Positions 44,808-53,622 of a stretch of DNA of 64,000 bases are shown here, one piece after another (the first letter of the stretch is position 1; each line of letters starts with the position of its first letter). This stretch comes from Actinomycetes bacterium (lineage in GTDB: Bacteria > Actinomycetota > Thermoleophilia > RBG-16-64-13), in contig JAGXFV010000028.1 in the NCBI GenBank assembly GCA_024637095.1, forward strand, positions 124,001 to 188,000, written 5' to 3'. Position numbers and translations under genes: made by a program. The notes below the pieces were generated by a model. The model searched no databases and was not told where the DNA came from. It saw only the letters and a program-made list of their open reading frames with translations.

Positions 44808-46060
44808 CGCGAAACCTTCCCGCCGCCAGAAGGTGCCCCGCCGGAGCCGGGCGGAGCCGAAGAACTCTGCGCCGCGCCTCGGCGGATGGCGTTTCGCCCG
44901 TACTTTTCCCGAATGACATCGAGCTTGAGACCGAGTTCGCGCAGCAGCGGCAACTCCTGGTCAAAGAGATCGTCCTGCCAGCACCGCGGCACCAGATTGC
45001 TGACCCCCACCCCCACCAGACGGATGCGGTAGCGCCGCGTGCGGCCCTTGCGGAAGAGAGCCAGCACCTCGCGGAAGAAGACCTCATCCACATCCGCGGG
45101 CTTGCCCAGCGTGTGGGAGCGCGTGTGCGTGGCGAAGTCGGAGTAGCGGATCTTCACAGCAACGGTTCGCGCCTGCAGGCGCTGGCGGCGCAGCCTGCGG
45201 CAAACGTCTTCGGCCAGTTCAAGCAGCGACGATTCGAGTAGTCCGGTGTCGGTCACGTCCTCCTGGAAAGTGGTTTCCCGGGAGATGGACTTGACCGTCT
45301 CTCGCGGAGTCACGCTGCGCGGGTCGATTCCACGCGCCCGGTGCGCCAGAACCTCACCGGGTTCCCCGAAGCTCAAGCGCATGAGCTCCAACGGCACCTG
45401 GGCCAAATCGCCAACGGTGGCGATCCCTCGGTCGCGCAGCCGCCCCAGGAGCACCGGCCCAACGCCAGGGAGACGCTCCACTGCGAGCGGTGCGAGAAAC
45501 GCGGCTTCTTCGCCCGGCCTGACCACGGTGAAGCCGTGCGGCTTTTTGAGGTCCGAGGCCACCTTGGCAGCCAGTTTATTGGTGGCGAGGCCGACCGAGA
45601 TGCTGAGCGACAGGTCCTCGTCGACGCGGCGCTGGATTTCCCGGGCCGTCGCCACCACCGGACCGAAGAGGCGTTCCGTACCGGTCAGATCGACATAGGC
45701 CTCGTCCAGGCTGACCTGTTCCACCAGCGGAGAGTATCCGCCAAGCAGGGTCATCAGGCGCGACGAGTATTCCTTGTAGACGGAGTAGCTGCCCCGGACG
45801 TAGACGGCGTGCGGGCAGAGCCGCCGAGCCGTGCGCATGGGCATCGCCGAATGGACGCCGTACCGGCGCGCGATGTAGTTGGCGGTGGAGACCACTCCGC
45901 GCTCGCCGCCTCCCACGATCACCGGCTTGCCCTCCAGGCCGGGATCAAGCCGTTCCTCGACGCTGGCAAAGAACGCGTCCAGGTCGAGGTGGGCTATCGC
46001 GCGGCGTCCGCCGCCGGCCTTCTCCGGGGAGCGATCGGGTCGCTCAGTCGCTCCATTCAT
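44804..46060 (-). CDS. dinB: DNA polymerase IV (Y-family)
   Basis: 418-aa translesion polymerase. Motifs: IAHLDLDAFFASVEERLDP, VVSTANYIARRYGVHSAMPM, SLDEAYVDLTG (catalytic acidic pair), GLATNKLAAKVASDLKKPHG, LPGVGPVLLGRLRDRGIATV (HhH) and the little-finger domain; the tail is Ser/Gly-rich. An upstream in-frame ATG (46066) falls inside the LexA box, so ATG 46060 is used. The perfect LexA palindrome shows SOS induction. Confidence 0.95.
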   Translation of the reverse strand: MNGATERPDRSPEKAGGGRRAIAHLDLDAFFASVEERLDPGLEGKPVIVGGGERGVVSTANYIARRYGVHSAMPMRTARRLCPHAVYVRGSYSVYKEYSSRLMTLLGGYSPLVEQVSLDEAYVDLTGTERLFGPVVATAREIQRRVDEDLSLSISVGLATNKLAAKVASDLKKPHGFTVVRPGEEAAFLAPLAVERLPGVGPVLLGRLRDRGIATVGDLAQVPLELMRLSFGEPGEVLAHRARGIDPRSVTPRETVKSISRETTFQEDVTDTGLLESSLLELAEDVCRRLRRQRLQARTVAVKIRYSDFATHTRSHTLGKPADVDEVFFREVLALFRKGRTRRYRIRLVGVGVSNLVPRCWQDDLFDQELPLLRELGLKLDVIREKYGRNAIRRGAAQSSSAPPGSGGAPSGGGKVSR

Positions 46061-46072
46061 GAACATATGTTC
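46061..46072. promoter_or_regulatory. LexA (SOS) box GAACATATGTTC
   Basis: Perfect 12-bp palindrome matching the Gram-positive/actinobacterial LexA consensus CGAAC-N4-GTTCG; the flanking C is present on one side. It abuts the dinB ATG at 46060, so LexA would block transcription start. Confidence 0.88.
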
Positions 46073-46102
46073 GCACCGCTGCCGCCCGGAGGCAAGCCCA
46101 AG

Positions 46103-47512
46103 TCACTTCCGTTCGATCCGGTAGGGCGTCTTCTCGGGCACGTCGCCGCGGATTTCCGTGGCCAGCTCTTCGAAACCCGACCTCCCCATCAACGCGTAGG
46201 TAGCCTGCTTGCCCAGCTCCACCCCCGGCTGATCGAAAGCGTCGATGTCGTAGAGCTCGCCCATCACCGCTGTCGCCCCTTCGAGCAGGTAGAGCAACTG
46301 ACCCAGGCTGGCTTCGTCGACACGGGGCAACTCAATGGTCACCGAGGGACGTCCGCGGCGGGCCAGAGCCCAGGCGGTCGCCCGCTGTTCGGCGTTAAGC
46401 AGCCCACCCATGGAGTGGCCGGCCAGGTAGCTGAGCTCCTCCGCGCCGGGATGAGCGTCGGGGATGATCAGGTCGTAGCCGAATTCACCAACCTTGAGGA
46501 AGGTAAAGAACTTGTCGTCCGGACCTTCGGCGTACAGCTGGACTTGGGAATGCTGGTCGGTCGCGCCCAAAGCTCTAACAGGGGTGGTGCCAGCATGGAC
46601 CGTCCTCCCCCGCCGGTCGACCGCCTTGCCCAGACTCTCCGCCCAGAGTTGGCGGAACCAGTCGGCCACATCGCGAAGCCGTGCCGAGTACGGCATCATC
46701 ACTGAGATGTCGCGGCGATAGCGCGTGTGCTCGAGAAACTGGAGCGCAGCGTAGACATAGGCGGGGTTGTATACCAGATCGGCCTCTGTGATCCACTCGT
46801 CCATGAAACGGGCGCCCGCCAACAGGCGCTCGACGTCGATGCCAACCAGGGCGGCGGGCAGCAGGCCCACCGGGCTAAGCACCGAGAAACGGCCACCCAC
46901 ACCCGCGGGGATATCGAACATCTGGATGCCTTCGGCCCGGCCGATCTTGCGCAGCACCCCGCCCTCGGGATCCGTGGTGAATACCAGGTGCTCGGCCAGT
47001 CTCCCCCGTCCCACCTGATCTTCGAGAAGATCGCGCATGATCAGATAGGCCGCCATGGTTTCGGCCGTGGTGCCCGACTTACTGACCACGTTGACCAGGG
47101 TCTTGCGCATGTCCAGGTGGCTGAAGAGGTCCTGGGTTTGATCCGGATCGACGTTGTCCAGCACGAACAGGCGGGGGCGCTGCGCCCGGCCCGAGGCAGG
47201 CAGCAGGTTGTGGTAGGGGTGGAGCAATGCGGTCGCCAGTGCGGTTGTGCCGAGGGCGGAACCCCCGATCCCCAGAACCACCAGGTTCTCAAAGCGCCCC
47301 TGCACCCGCTCCGCGTACTCGATCACTCCGCGGGCGTCCTTACGGGGGAGCTCAGTCCAGGCGAGCGTGCCCTCGCGGCGCCGCGCGAGCAGATGATCGC
47401 GGGCGTCCTGAAGAGGGATGCGCAGCGCTTCCAAGATATAGCGCGAAACGCCCTGCTTCTCCCCCAGGGCGTCGTCCATCGCCAGGGTGTAGTCCAGCAC
47501 CAGTGACTCCAT
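46103..47512 (-). CDS. pgi: Glucose-6-phosphate isomerase
   Basis: 469 aa, the shorter bacterial PGI form. Motifs: VVLGIGGSALGTTALATALL, NVVSKSGTTAETMAAYLIM, VGGRFSVLSPVGLLPAALVG (PGI signature region with the catalytic Arg), TDQHSQVQLYAEGPDDKFFT (Glu/His) and ELGKQATYALMG (Lys). ATG 47512 directly follows the TAG of the glycosyltransferase gene, with GGGAGG upstream. Interconverts glucose- and fructose-6-phosphate. Confidence 0.96.
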   Translation of the reverse strand: MESLVLDYTLAMDDALGEKQGVSRYILEALRIPLQDARDHLLARRREGTLAWTELPRKDARGVIEYAERVQGRFENLVVLGIGGSALGTTALATALLHPYHNLLPASGRAQRPRLFVLDNVDPDQTQDLFSHLDMRKTLVNVVSKSGTTAETMAAYLIMRDLLEDQVGRGRLAEHLVFTTDPEGGVLRKIGRAEGIQMFDIPAGVGGRFSVLSPVGLLPAALVGIDVERLLAGARFMDEWITEADLVYNPAYVYAALQFLEHTRYRRDISVMMPYSARLRDVADWFRQLWAESLGKAVDRRGRTVHAGTTPVRALGATDQHSQVQLYAEGPDDKFFTFLKVGEFGYDLIIPDAHPGAEELSYLAGHSMGGLLNAEQRATAWALARRGRPSVTIELPRVDEASLGQLLYLLEGATAVMGELYDIDAFDQPGVELGKQATYALMGRSGFEELATEIRGDVPEKTPYRIERK

Positions 47513-48769
47513 CTATGCCTCCCGCAATCGGCTCCACCAACTCCCGAACCCCGCCCTCCGTGTGCCCTCTTCCCATGCGCTCCACACTTCGCTGTCGTAG
47601 CGCGGAGCCATCACTCCCCAGTCGTACCGGGAGACCCAGGTGCGCTGCCAATCCTCGCTCCAGGGCCGGCCTTCCTGCAGCGCCCGCTCGAGCAACGGCA
47701 CCAGCTCCCCCTCCCCGTAAAGCACCTCGCCATGGACCTCGGGCGGGATCAGCTCGGGATAGCTCAAGCGGTCAGGGAGCAGCGGACGACAGCCACAGTA
47801 GATCGCCTCGGTGACCGCGGCCCCAAAGAACTCATGCAGGGCGGTGGAGACCACCAGGTCGGCGCTCCACAGGAGCTCGGCGTACTCGGCGAAACTCGAG
47901 GCCATGCCCCAATGCACCACCCGATTGCCCAGCCGCTCCCGCGCCTCGACGAACTCGCGGGTGGGAAGACCGCGATTGGGACCGGCGACGGCAACGCGAA
48001 AATCCACGTTACGCTCCTGCAGGGCGTAGAGGGCGCGAAAGAAGTCGCCCGGCGCCTTGTCGTACTCCCAGCGCTGGTTCCAAAGGATCAACAGTGCTTG
48101 CTTCCCCGCAGTTTCGGCGGTTTCTTTCTGCCCGCCGCTGCCGACGCCGGCACCCCCGGCCCTCGCCGAACGAAACTGGTCGAAGCGGCGCAGATCCAGC
48201 CCCAACGGCAAGACCTTCGCCTTCGCCGAGACCGAGGCCACGGTCGCTCGGGGCGGTTCATCGGGCAGCTCGTCGAGCAGGGCGGAACAGGCCTCCAAGA
48301 ACTCCCTGCGGTGAAATTCGCTGTTGAAGAGCAGGCGTTCTGCCGCCGCGGCCCCGGCCAGCTGCCGCACCCCGTAGGTCAAGTCGCGCTCCACTCCGGG
48401 AGGGAGGGGATAAGTCAGCTGATTCTCGTGCATGTAGAGCAGGCAGGGGGCGTGGAGAACTTCTGGCGGAGCCAGCATCAGATAGGTCGGCACGTCCAGC
48501 ATGCCCGAGGCGAAGACCACCTGCGGCGGGAGCTCTCCCTCACCCAGGCGTCGCTCGGCCTCCTCGGCCAGACGCAGGGCGCCACCGTGCATCCGCCACT
48601 TCCAGTGCCGGCCCGGCAGGGTGTGCAGCTGCACCTGGTGCTCGCCCGCAGTCTGCCATCCTTCCAGAAATTGGCGGTGCGATCCGCCGAAATAGGGCTC
48701 TACCGCCCAGACCCGCAGCCCGGGAGGCGGCGGCTCGAGCCAGGGCGGGACGTTGAGGCGAGGGGTCAT
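47513..48769 (-). CDS. DUF3524-type glycosyltransferase (tRNA-queuosine mannosyltransferase-like)
   Basis: 418 aa. N-terminal DUF3524 signature: VEPYFGGSHRQFLEGWQTAG, LPGRHWKWRMHGGALRLAEE, FASGMLDVPTYLML, CLLYMHENQLTYPLP and LLFNSEFHRREFL. The C-terminal GT-B half has ILWNQRWEYDKAPGDFFRAL and HEFFGAAVTEAIYCGCRPLL with the donor-site Glu. Vertebrate homologue GTDC1 (QTMAN) mannosylates queuosine in tRNA-Asp; the role of bacterial members is less clear. ATG 48769 overlaps the upstream stop (ATGA). Immediately followed by pgi, which supplies fructose-6-P towards GDP-mannose. Confidence 0.87.
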   Translation of the reverse strand: MTPRLNVPPWLEPPPPGLRVWAVEPYFGGSHRQFLEGWQTAGEHQVQLHTLPGRHWKWRMHGGALRLAEEAERRLGEGELPPQVVFASGMLDVPTYLMLAPPEVLHAPCLLYMHENQLTYPLPPGVERDLTYGVRQLAGAAAAERLLFNSEFHRREFLEACSALLDELPDEPPRATVASVSAKAKVLPLGLDLRRFDQFRSARAGGAGVGSGGQKETAETAGKQALLILWNQRWEYDKAPGDFFRALYALQERNVDFRVAVAGPNRGLPTREFVEARERLGNRVVHWGMASSFAEYAELLWSADLVVSTALHEFFGAAVTEAIYCGCRPLLPDRLSYPELIPPEVHGEVLYGEGELVPLLERALQEGRPWSEDWQRTWVSRYDWGVMAPRYDSEVWSAWEEGTRRAGFGSWWSRLREA

Positions 48770-49062
48770 TGTCCGGGCTCTTCCCCGGCCGTTTCGCCAG
48801 CGGCCTCCCCGGGCCCTGATTCCCCGGGGGCCTCGGACCCTGTTCCGCCGTGCGTCCCGGGCTCCTGACCCTTGGGGGCCTCGGCTCCCTGCTCCTCGGC
48901 GATGAGCTCGGCCAGGCGGGCGGCCTTCTCACTGAGAAACACCAATTCCTCGCGGAGTTCCCGGCCCCCGCCGGAAGGATTCATCAAGAGGTTGATCGAG
49001 CGGCTGCAGGAGTTCCCCACCAAAAAACTGAGCTCCTCCCGTTCGCGGCTCTCTTCCGCCAT
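48766..49062 (-). CDS. Small hypothetical protein with disordered acidic tail
   Basis: 98 aa: an N-terminal helical domain of about 55 residues (SREREELSFLVGNSCSRSIN, ELREELVFLSEKAARLAELI) and a Gly/Glu/Pro-rich tail. ATG 49062 follows GGAGGAGGAG. Coupled by ATGA to the glycosyltransferase gene, so it may act with it. No family recognised. Confidence 0.72.
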   Translation of the reverse strand: MAEESREREELSFLVGNSCSRSINLLMNPSGGGRELREELVFLSEKAARLAELIAEEQGAEAPKGQEPGTHGGTGSEAPGESGPGEAAGETAGEEPGQ

Positions 49063-49074
49063 CGGCTCCTCCTC

Positions 49075-49773
49075 CTATAGCCAGCTTCGTCCGGCCGTCA
49101 GTTCCTTTTTGCGGAAGAAGGTGATCAAGAGCGCACCCAAGATAAACCCGGCGGCGTGCACCCAGAAGGCCACGCCTCCCGTCCCCGCCGTGCCCGAGAC
49201 CAGGGTGACCGAGCCCTGAAAGAGCTGAATGACGAACCAGAAGCCCAGGATGACCAGCGCGGGGATGGTGAGAAAAACCGGGAAGAAGAACACCGGGATG
49301 AGCGTGACCACTCCGGCCCGAGGATAAAGGAGCACGTACGCGCCGAGCACGCCGGCTATGGCTCCGCTGGCCCCCACCCCGGGAACACCGGAGTCGGGCG
49401 CCACCAACACCTGGGCCAGGTTGGCCGCCACGCCGATCAGCATATAGAAGACGATGAACCTCGCACTTCCCATCGCGTCCTCGACGTTGTTTCCAAAGAT
49501 GTGGAGGTAGAGCATGTTGCCCCCGATATGGATCAAACCCCCGTGGATGAAAATCGCGGTGAAGAGAGTGAGCATCACCCGCGAATCGAAGCCTGAGCCC
49601 CCCAAGGAAGCAGTGATGTCGGCAGGAGTGAAGCCCCAACGGCCTATGATCGCGTGCGCCTCGAACGGGCCCAAACCGATCTGGTACAGAAAGACCAGAA
49701 TGTTCAGGGCAATGAGCACGTAGGTCACGTAGGGGAAGCGGCGGGTGGGTATCGTGTCGTAGAGCGGGATCAC
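49075..49773 (-). CDS. Rhomboid family intramembrane serine protease
   Basis: 232 aa with about six membrane helices. Catalytic Ser in GVGASGAIAGVLGAY, catalytic His in FWVHAAGFILGALL, and the conserved HIGGNMLYLHIFG Asn motif; helix 1 starts VTYVLIALNILVFLYQIG. A frame ATG exists at 49782, but a TAGAAT element overlaps it and lies exactly seven bases before GTG 49773, which gives the typical rhomboid start VIPLYDTIPTRRFPYVTY. A leaderless mRNA is inferred. Cleaves membrane proteins within the bilayer. Confidence 0.92.
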   Translation of the reverse strand: MIPLYDTIPTRRFPYVTYVLIALNILVFLYQIGLGPFEAHAIIGRWGFTPADITASLGGSGFDSRVMLTLFTAIFIHGGLIHIGGNMLYLHIFGNNVEDAMGSARFIVFYMLIGVAANLAQVLVAPDSGVPGVGASGAIAGVLGAYVLLYPRAGVVTLIPVFFFPVFLTIPALVILGFWFVIQLFQGSVTLVSGTAGTGGVAFWVHAAGFILGALLITFFRKKELTAGRSWL

Positions 49774-49780
49774 GAGACCC

Positions 49781-49786
49781 ATTCTA
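49781..49786 (-). promoter_or_regulatory. -10 element TAGAAT for the leaderless rhomboid gene
   Basis: TAGAAT on the minus strand ends seven bases before GTG 49773. It uses the same spacing as metG and GNAT. The extended TG is replaced by GG here. Confidence 0.5.
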
Positions 49787-49874
49787 ACCGTCGAGGGCCG
49801 CAATCAAAGCGAATGCGGGCAGGGCGTACGCCCCGCCCGGCGATAGAGCGGCGAGCTAGAGTCGAGAGTTGAGC

Positions 49875-50744
49875 GTGACGGCAGAACCCAGACCACTGAT
49901 AGGAGCGCATCTACGAACCGGCGGGGGCCTGGAGATGGTCCCCGTTCGCGCGGCCGAGATCGGCGCCGAAGCCGCACAGATTTTCCCCACCAGTCCGCGC
50001 CGCTGGCAGCCCCACCGCTACAGCGACGCCCAAATTCAGGGGCTCGACCAGGGCCTGCGGTCGGGCGGGATTCCCCTATTCATCCACAGCATCTACCTGA
50101 TCAACCTGGCTTCGCCCGACGAGTTGGTCCACAAAAAATCGGTGGAGGCACTGGCACACGCGCTCCTCTTCGGAGCGCGCACCGGAGCTCGAGGCGTGGT
50201 CACCCACGTCGGCTCGCACAAGGGGACCTGTTTTGCCAGCGGCCTGGAGCGCGCATTGACCGCAGTGCAGGCGGCACGCACGCTCGCCGCGGAGCAGGCT
50301 TCGCGTCCGCTCCCGCCTTTGCTCTTGGAATCCAGCGCGGGCGCGCCCAACTCTCTCGGCAGGACGATCGAGGAACTGGGAGTACTGGTAGGGGAATTGG
50401 GCCGGGGCACGGGGATCTGCCTGGATTCGGCCCATCTTTTCGCCGCAGGCTACCCCATCCATCAGGAAGCCGGGCTGGAGCAGCTGCTGGAGAAGGTCGA
50501 GGCCGAGGTCGGACTGGACAAGCTCGGAGTCTTTCACCTGAATGATTCACGGTTCGAACTGGGAGCGGGCCGGGACCAACACGCGAACCTAGGCGACGGC
50601 TACATCGGCTACGAAGGCATCCGCCGCCTGCTGCGTCATCCCTATCTGCAGAGCGTGCCCTTCGTGATGGAAATCCCGGGACTCGAGGGCCACGGCCCGG
50701 ACGTGGCGAACGTGGAACGGGCCAAGCGCTTGAGGGAGGGGTAG
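49875..50744 (+). CDS. nfo: Endonuclease IV (AP endonuclease, Nfo)
   Basis: 289-aa TIM-barrel tri-zinc AP endonuclease for base excision repair. Metal ligands: His in LFIHSIYLINLASP, His in GVVTHVGSHKGT, Glu in LLLESSAGAPNSLG, Asp-x-x-His in CLDSAHLFAAGY, His in VFHLNDSRFELGAGRDQH (with the later Asp and His) and Glu in VMEIPG. GTG 49875 or TTG 49869 can start it; the ribosome binding site is poor at both. Tail-to-tail with the sigma factor gene with zero spacing. Confidence 0.94.
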   Translation: MTAEPRPLIGAHLRTGGGLEMVPVRAAEIGAEAAQIFPTSPRRWQPHRYSDAQIQGLDQGLRSGGIPLFIHSIYLINLASPDELVHKKSVEALAHALLFGARTGARGVVTHVGSHKGTCFASGLERALTAVQAARTLAAEQASRPLPPLLLESSAGAPNSLGRTIEELGVLVGELGRGTGICLDSAHLFAAGYPIHQEAGLEQLLEKVEAEVGLDKLGVFHLNDSRFELGAGRDQHANLGDGYIGYEGIRRLLRHPYLQSVPFVMEIPGLEGHGPDVANVERAKRLREG

Positions 50745-51683
50745 CTAGGCCGGTTCCTTCAGCCTGCGGATGATCCCGTGGTACCGCAGCCGCTCGAGGG
50801 CCTTGGCCTCCAACTGTCTGACGCGCTCGCGGCTGATCTCGAGCTCTTTTCCGATTTCTCCGAGCGTTGCCGGCTCCTCGTCGTCCAGTCCGTAGCGGCG
50901 CACCAGCACCAACCGTTCCCGCTCGGGTAGTTCGGCCATAGCCAGAAAAAGCGAACGCACCTGCAGGCGGTCGCATACCGTGTCGAAAGGTGAGGGCTGG
51001 CGCTCGTCGATCACGGCGGCGATCAATTGGTTGGTCTCGTCCTCAGGGTCGGTGGAGGCGTCGAGGGACAGTGGCGACTGGGAGAGTTTGAGCAACTGCT
51101 CGAGTTCGCCGACGGTCGAGTCCATCACCTGGGCTACTTCCTCGGGCTCCGGTTCGCGCCCCAGTTCCTGACGCAAGTTGTTAGTGGTGCGGCGTAGCGC
51201 GTGCAGCCTTTCCACGATGTGAACCGGCAGCCGCACCGTGCGCGACTTGTCCGCGAGCGCCCGCGTGACCGCCTGCCGGATCCACCAGGTGGCATAGGTC
51301 GAGAACTTGTTGCCCCGGCGATAGTCGAACTTCTGAGTGGCCCGCATCAGGCCGAAGTTGCCTTCCTGCACTAGATCGGAGAAGCTCAAGCCCCGGCCGA
51401 CGTAGCGCTTGGCGATGGAGACCACCAGGCGGAGGTTGGCCTCGATCATCCGGCACCGTGCCTCCTCGTCGCCGGCCTCGATACGCTTGGCCAACTCGAC
51501 CTCATCCTCAGCGGTGAGCAGTCCGACCCGACCAATCGCTTGGAGATAGAGGTCGACAGAACCGTCGCGGAAAGCGTCGGAAGCCCTCGACCCGCGTCCG
51601 GCGGATGAGTTAGCCGCGCCTGAGGGAATAGACTTACTGTCGCCTCTCACCTTGGCTCCCGTTTTCCGAATGGAATTGCCCAC
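50745..51683 (-). CDS. Sigma-70 family RNA polymerase sigma factor (principal/group 2 type)
   Basis: 312 aa. Region 1.2 [20 protein letters not shown], region 2 [60 protein letters not shown], region 3 [20 protein letters not shown] and region 4 [39 protein letters not shown]. The short acidic region 1.1 is missing, replaced by about 40 Ser/Gly/Ala residues. Either the housekeeping factor or a close group 2 relative; its region 2.4 fits TAnnnT recognition. GTG 51683. Confidence 0.93.
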   Translation of the reverse strand: MGNSIRKTGAKVRGDSKSIPSGAANSSAGRGSRASDAFRDGSVDLYLQAIGRVGLLTAEDEVELAKRIEAGDEEARCRMIEANLRLVVSIAKRYVGRGLSFSDLVQEGNFGLMRATQKFDYRRGNKFSTYATWWIRQAVTRALADKSRTVRLPVHIVERLHALRRTTNNLRQELGREPEPEEVAQVMDSTVGELEQLLKLSQSPLSLDASTDPEDETNQLIAAVIDERQPSPFDTVCDRLQVRSLFLAMAELPERERLVLVRRYGLDDEEPATLGEIGKELEISRERVRQLEAKALERLRYHGIIRRLKEPA

Positions 51684-51786
51684 TACTTAACCACATTCCT
51701 CTAGGTGTAACCCTGAAAAACCGGTCAGGTCAGAACAGCGGGATTGGATGGCGGAAGAGCGGAGGTGCGGCCGCCGAAAGGCGGGT

Positions 51787-52707
51787 CTAGCTGCGGGAAA
51801 AGAGCTGGGGCGGGTCCAAGCCGGCCAGGGAAGCGGCCTCCTCGCGCAACCGGTTGACCAACTGCAGGGAGATGGGGCCCGGCCGGCCATCTGAGATGGT
51901 TCGGCCGCCCACTGATTTGACCGGCATGACGTCGCGCGTGGTCGAAGCGACGAAGGCTTCGTCTGCCCCCTCGAGCTCATCCATGGTGAAGGCCCGAACT
52001 TCGTGCGGCACGTCCAGTTCCCCGGCCAGCCTCAGCAGCGACTGGCGGGTGATCCCGTTGAGGATGAAGTTGTCCGCCGGATGGGTCCGCAACACTCCAT
52101 CGATAACCGCGAACGCGTTGGAAGAGCCACCTTCGCGCACGGTCCCGTCGGGGGCCACCCAGAGCACCTCGTCACGGCCCTGCTCCCGGGCGGCGCGCTT
52201 CCCTAGCACCGCAGGAAGAAGGTTGAGCGACTTGATGTCACAGCGGGCCCAGCGAAGATCCCCCCATGGTTGGAGCGAGATGCCCCGACGGAAGGTGACC
52301 TCGTCCGGGAAGGTCAAAGGCCGGATCAACGCCATGACCGTGGGCTCGAGGCCGCGCGTGTAATCGAAGTCGCGGGGAGAGACTCCTCGGGTCACTTGGA
52401 GGTAGACCAGACCGGCCTCAATTCCCGACTCCTCCGCCAACCGGGGCAGGATTTCCGCCAATGGATGCTTGGCCCAGGGAAACTCGAGGTCGATTTCCCG
52501 GCAGCTCTCCCCCAACCTCGCGAGATGCTCGCTCAGCCAGAGGCAGCGCCCGTTGAGGATCTTGAGCGCCTCGTAGACGCCGTCGCCGAAGAGAAAGCCG
52601 CGATCCTCGACCCCGATGCAGCCCTCCTCCGGCCGGAGGAACCTGCCGTTCAGGTAGAGCAATCCTTCGGCGCCGTCTCCCGGGTGGTTCAGTGTGGGGC
52701 CGAGCAT
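51787..52707 (-). CDS. Aminotransferase class IV (D-alanine aminotransferase-like)
   Basis: 306-aa PLP enzyme of fold type IV. GVEDRGFLFGDGVYEALKIL, Arg/His cluster in LSEHLARLGESCREI, TRGVSPRDFDY, PLP Lys in CDIKSLNLLPAVLGKRAARE, GTVREGGSSNAFAVIDGVL and GITRQSLLRLAGEL. The Arg-rich TRGVxxRDF pattern favours D-amino-acid transaminase, which supplies D-Ala and D-Glu for the cell wall, over branched-chain aminotransferase. ATG 52707 has GAGGA upstream. Divergent from GNAT. Confidence 0.9.
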   Translation of the reverse strand: MLGPTLNHPGDGAEGLLYLNGRFLRPEEGCIGVEDRGFLFGDGVYEALKILNGRCLWLSEHLARLGESCREIDLEFPWAKHPLAEILPRLAEESGIEAGLVYLQVTRGVSPRDFDYTRGLEPTVMALIRPLTFPDEVTFRRGISLQPWGDLRWARCDIKSLNLLPAVLGKRAAREQGRDEVLWVAPDGTVREGGSSNAFAVIDGVLRTHPADNFILNGITRQSLLRLAGELDVPHEVRAFTMDELEGADEAFVASTTRDVMPVKSVGGRTISDGRPGPISLQLVNRLREEAASLAGLDPPQLFSRS

Positions 52708-52729
52708 GGCTGTCCTCGTTTCAGAGTTC

Positions 52730-52738
52730 TGCTAGATT
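52730..52738 (+). promoter_or_regulatory. Extended -10 TGCTAGATT, leaderless GNAT promoter
   Basis: TGCTAGATT ends seven bases before GTG 52746. No ribosome binding site precedes that GTG, so a leaderless transcript is expected, as for metG. Confidence 0.5.
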
Positions 52739-52745
52739 CCTGACC

Positions 52746-53231
52746 GTGGCCTACGAGAAAGACAACCGAGGGCAATCCCCGAGGGCCCGCGAAGCCGGCA
52801 AGGGCGATGTCCGCGAGGTCGGCGCATTGCTCGTTGAGATCATGCGCGAGCACGGCATCGAGCCTCCCGCGCCGACCGAACTCGAAAAGGTGATCCGGAA
52901 GATCCTGGAGCAACCGGGGCACTCCTTCCTCCTCCTCGAAATCGAAGACGAGATCGCGGCGATGTGCGCACTCGTCCTCACCTGGAGCACCTGGCGCGCC
53001 TCTCTGATCTGCGAGCTCCAAGACGTGGTGGTCTCCGCCCCCTACCGCGAACGCGGGTACGGCCGACTGCTGCTCGGGGAGGCCGAACGAAGCGCCAGGG
53101 GCAAAGGCGCCACCCTTCTCTACCTCTCGGCGGAATCCTGGAATCTGCCCGCGCACGCCTTCTATCGATCTCTGGGTCTCAGCGAAAAGACGTCCCTCTA
53201 CTTCGAACGGGACCTGACCCGAGGGAGTTAG
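52746..53231 (+). CDS. GNAT family N-acetyltransferase
   Basis: 161-aa acyltransferase. Acetyl-CoA loop VVVSAPYRERGYGRLLLGEA (RxxGxG/A type), SARGKGATLLYLSAESWNLP and AHAFYRSLGLSEKTSLYFER, the C-terminal GNAT signature. Substrate unknown. Start GTG 52746 is supported by the -10 seven bases upstream; the frame itself opens at 52692 inside the dat promoter region. It overlaps the next, opposing gene by 4 bp. Confidence 0.9.
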   Translation: MAYEKDNRGQSPRAREAGKGDVREVGALLVEIMREHGIEPPAPTELEKVIRKILEQPGHSFLLLEIEDEIAAMCALVLTWSTWRASLICELQDVVVSAPYRERGYGRLLLGEAERSARGKGATLLYLSAESWNLPAHAFYRSLGLSEKTSLYFERDLTRGS

Positions 53232-53485
53232 GGCTCGCGGAAGCGGATGCGGCAGGTCTGACCCTCGACGACCTCTCCCGCCTCGTACCCGTGCTCACGC
53301 AGAGTGCACTGGATGGTGGTCAGATCGAGATTGTCGAAGTCCTGGAACATGTCGAATTCGACGACCTGCGCGTCCAGATCGGCATCGACGAAGACCGCCC
53401 CGGTGATCCCGCAAATTATGTTCCTGACCTCTTCGACCTGCTCCGGGGTTTCCAGGTTCGAAATCTTCAAATCCTCGTGCCGCAT
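53228..53485 (-). CDS. Small protein with ferredoxin-like (HMA-like) pattern
   Basis: 85 aa. The order of strands and helices (DLKISNLETPEQVEEVRNII, GAVFVDADLDAQVVEFDMF, DLTTIQCTLREHGYEAGEVV) recalls heavy-metal-associated domains, but the metal-binding CxxC is absent; single Cys residues occur at about 25, 61 and 79. It may be a degenerate HMA fold with another ligand. ATG 53485. The stop overlaps the GNAT end. Confidence 0.7.
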   Translation of the reverse strand: MRHEDLKISNLETPEQVEEVRNIICGITGAVFVDADLDAQVVEFDMFQDFDNLDLTTIQCTLREHGYEAGEVVEGQTCRIRFREP

Positions 53486-53622
53486 CGGACTCCCTTCGGG
53501 CTCGAGGCCGCGCTCACGGCCGGGTGGCTGTCGCTTGCCGTATGGCTAATTGCTGCCATCGTACCACCCGTGTAGAGAGCCTATTCCTCGGGGACAAGAA
53601 CCGTTAAAGGAGGCGCTAGAAC

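Noticed and set aside
53228-53485. Calling this gene a copper chaperone (HMA)
   Set aside because: The fold pattern is suggestive, but the CxxC metal site is missing, so the specific function is not supported.
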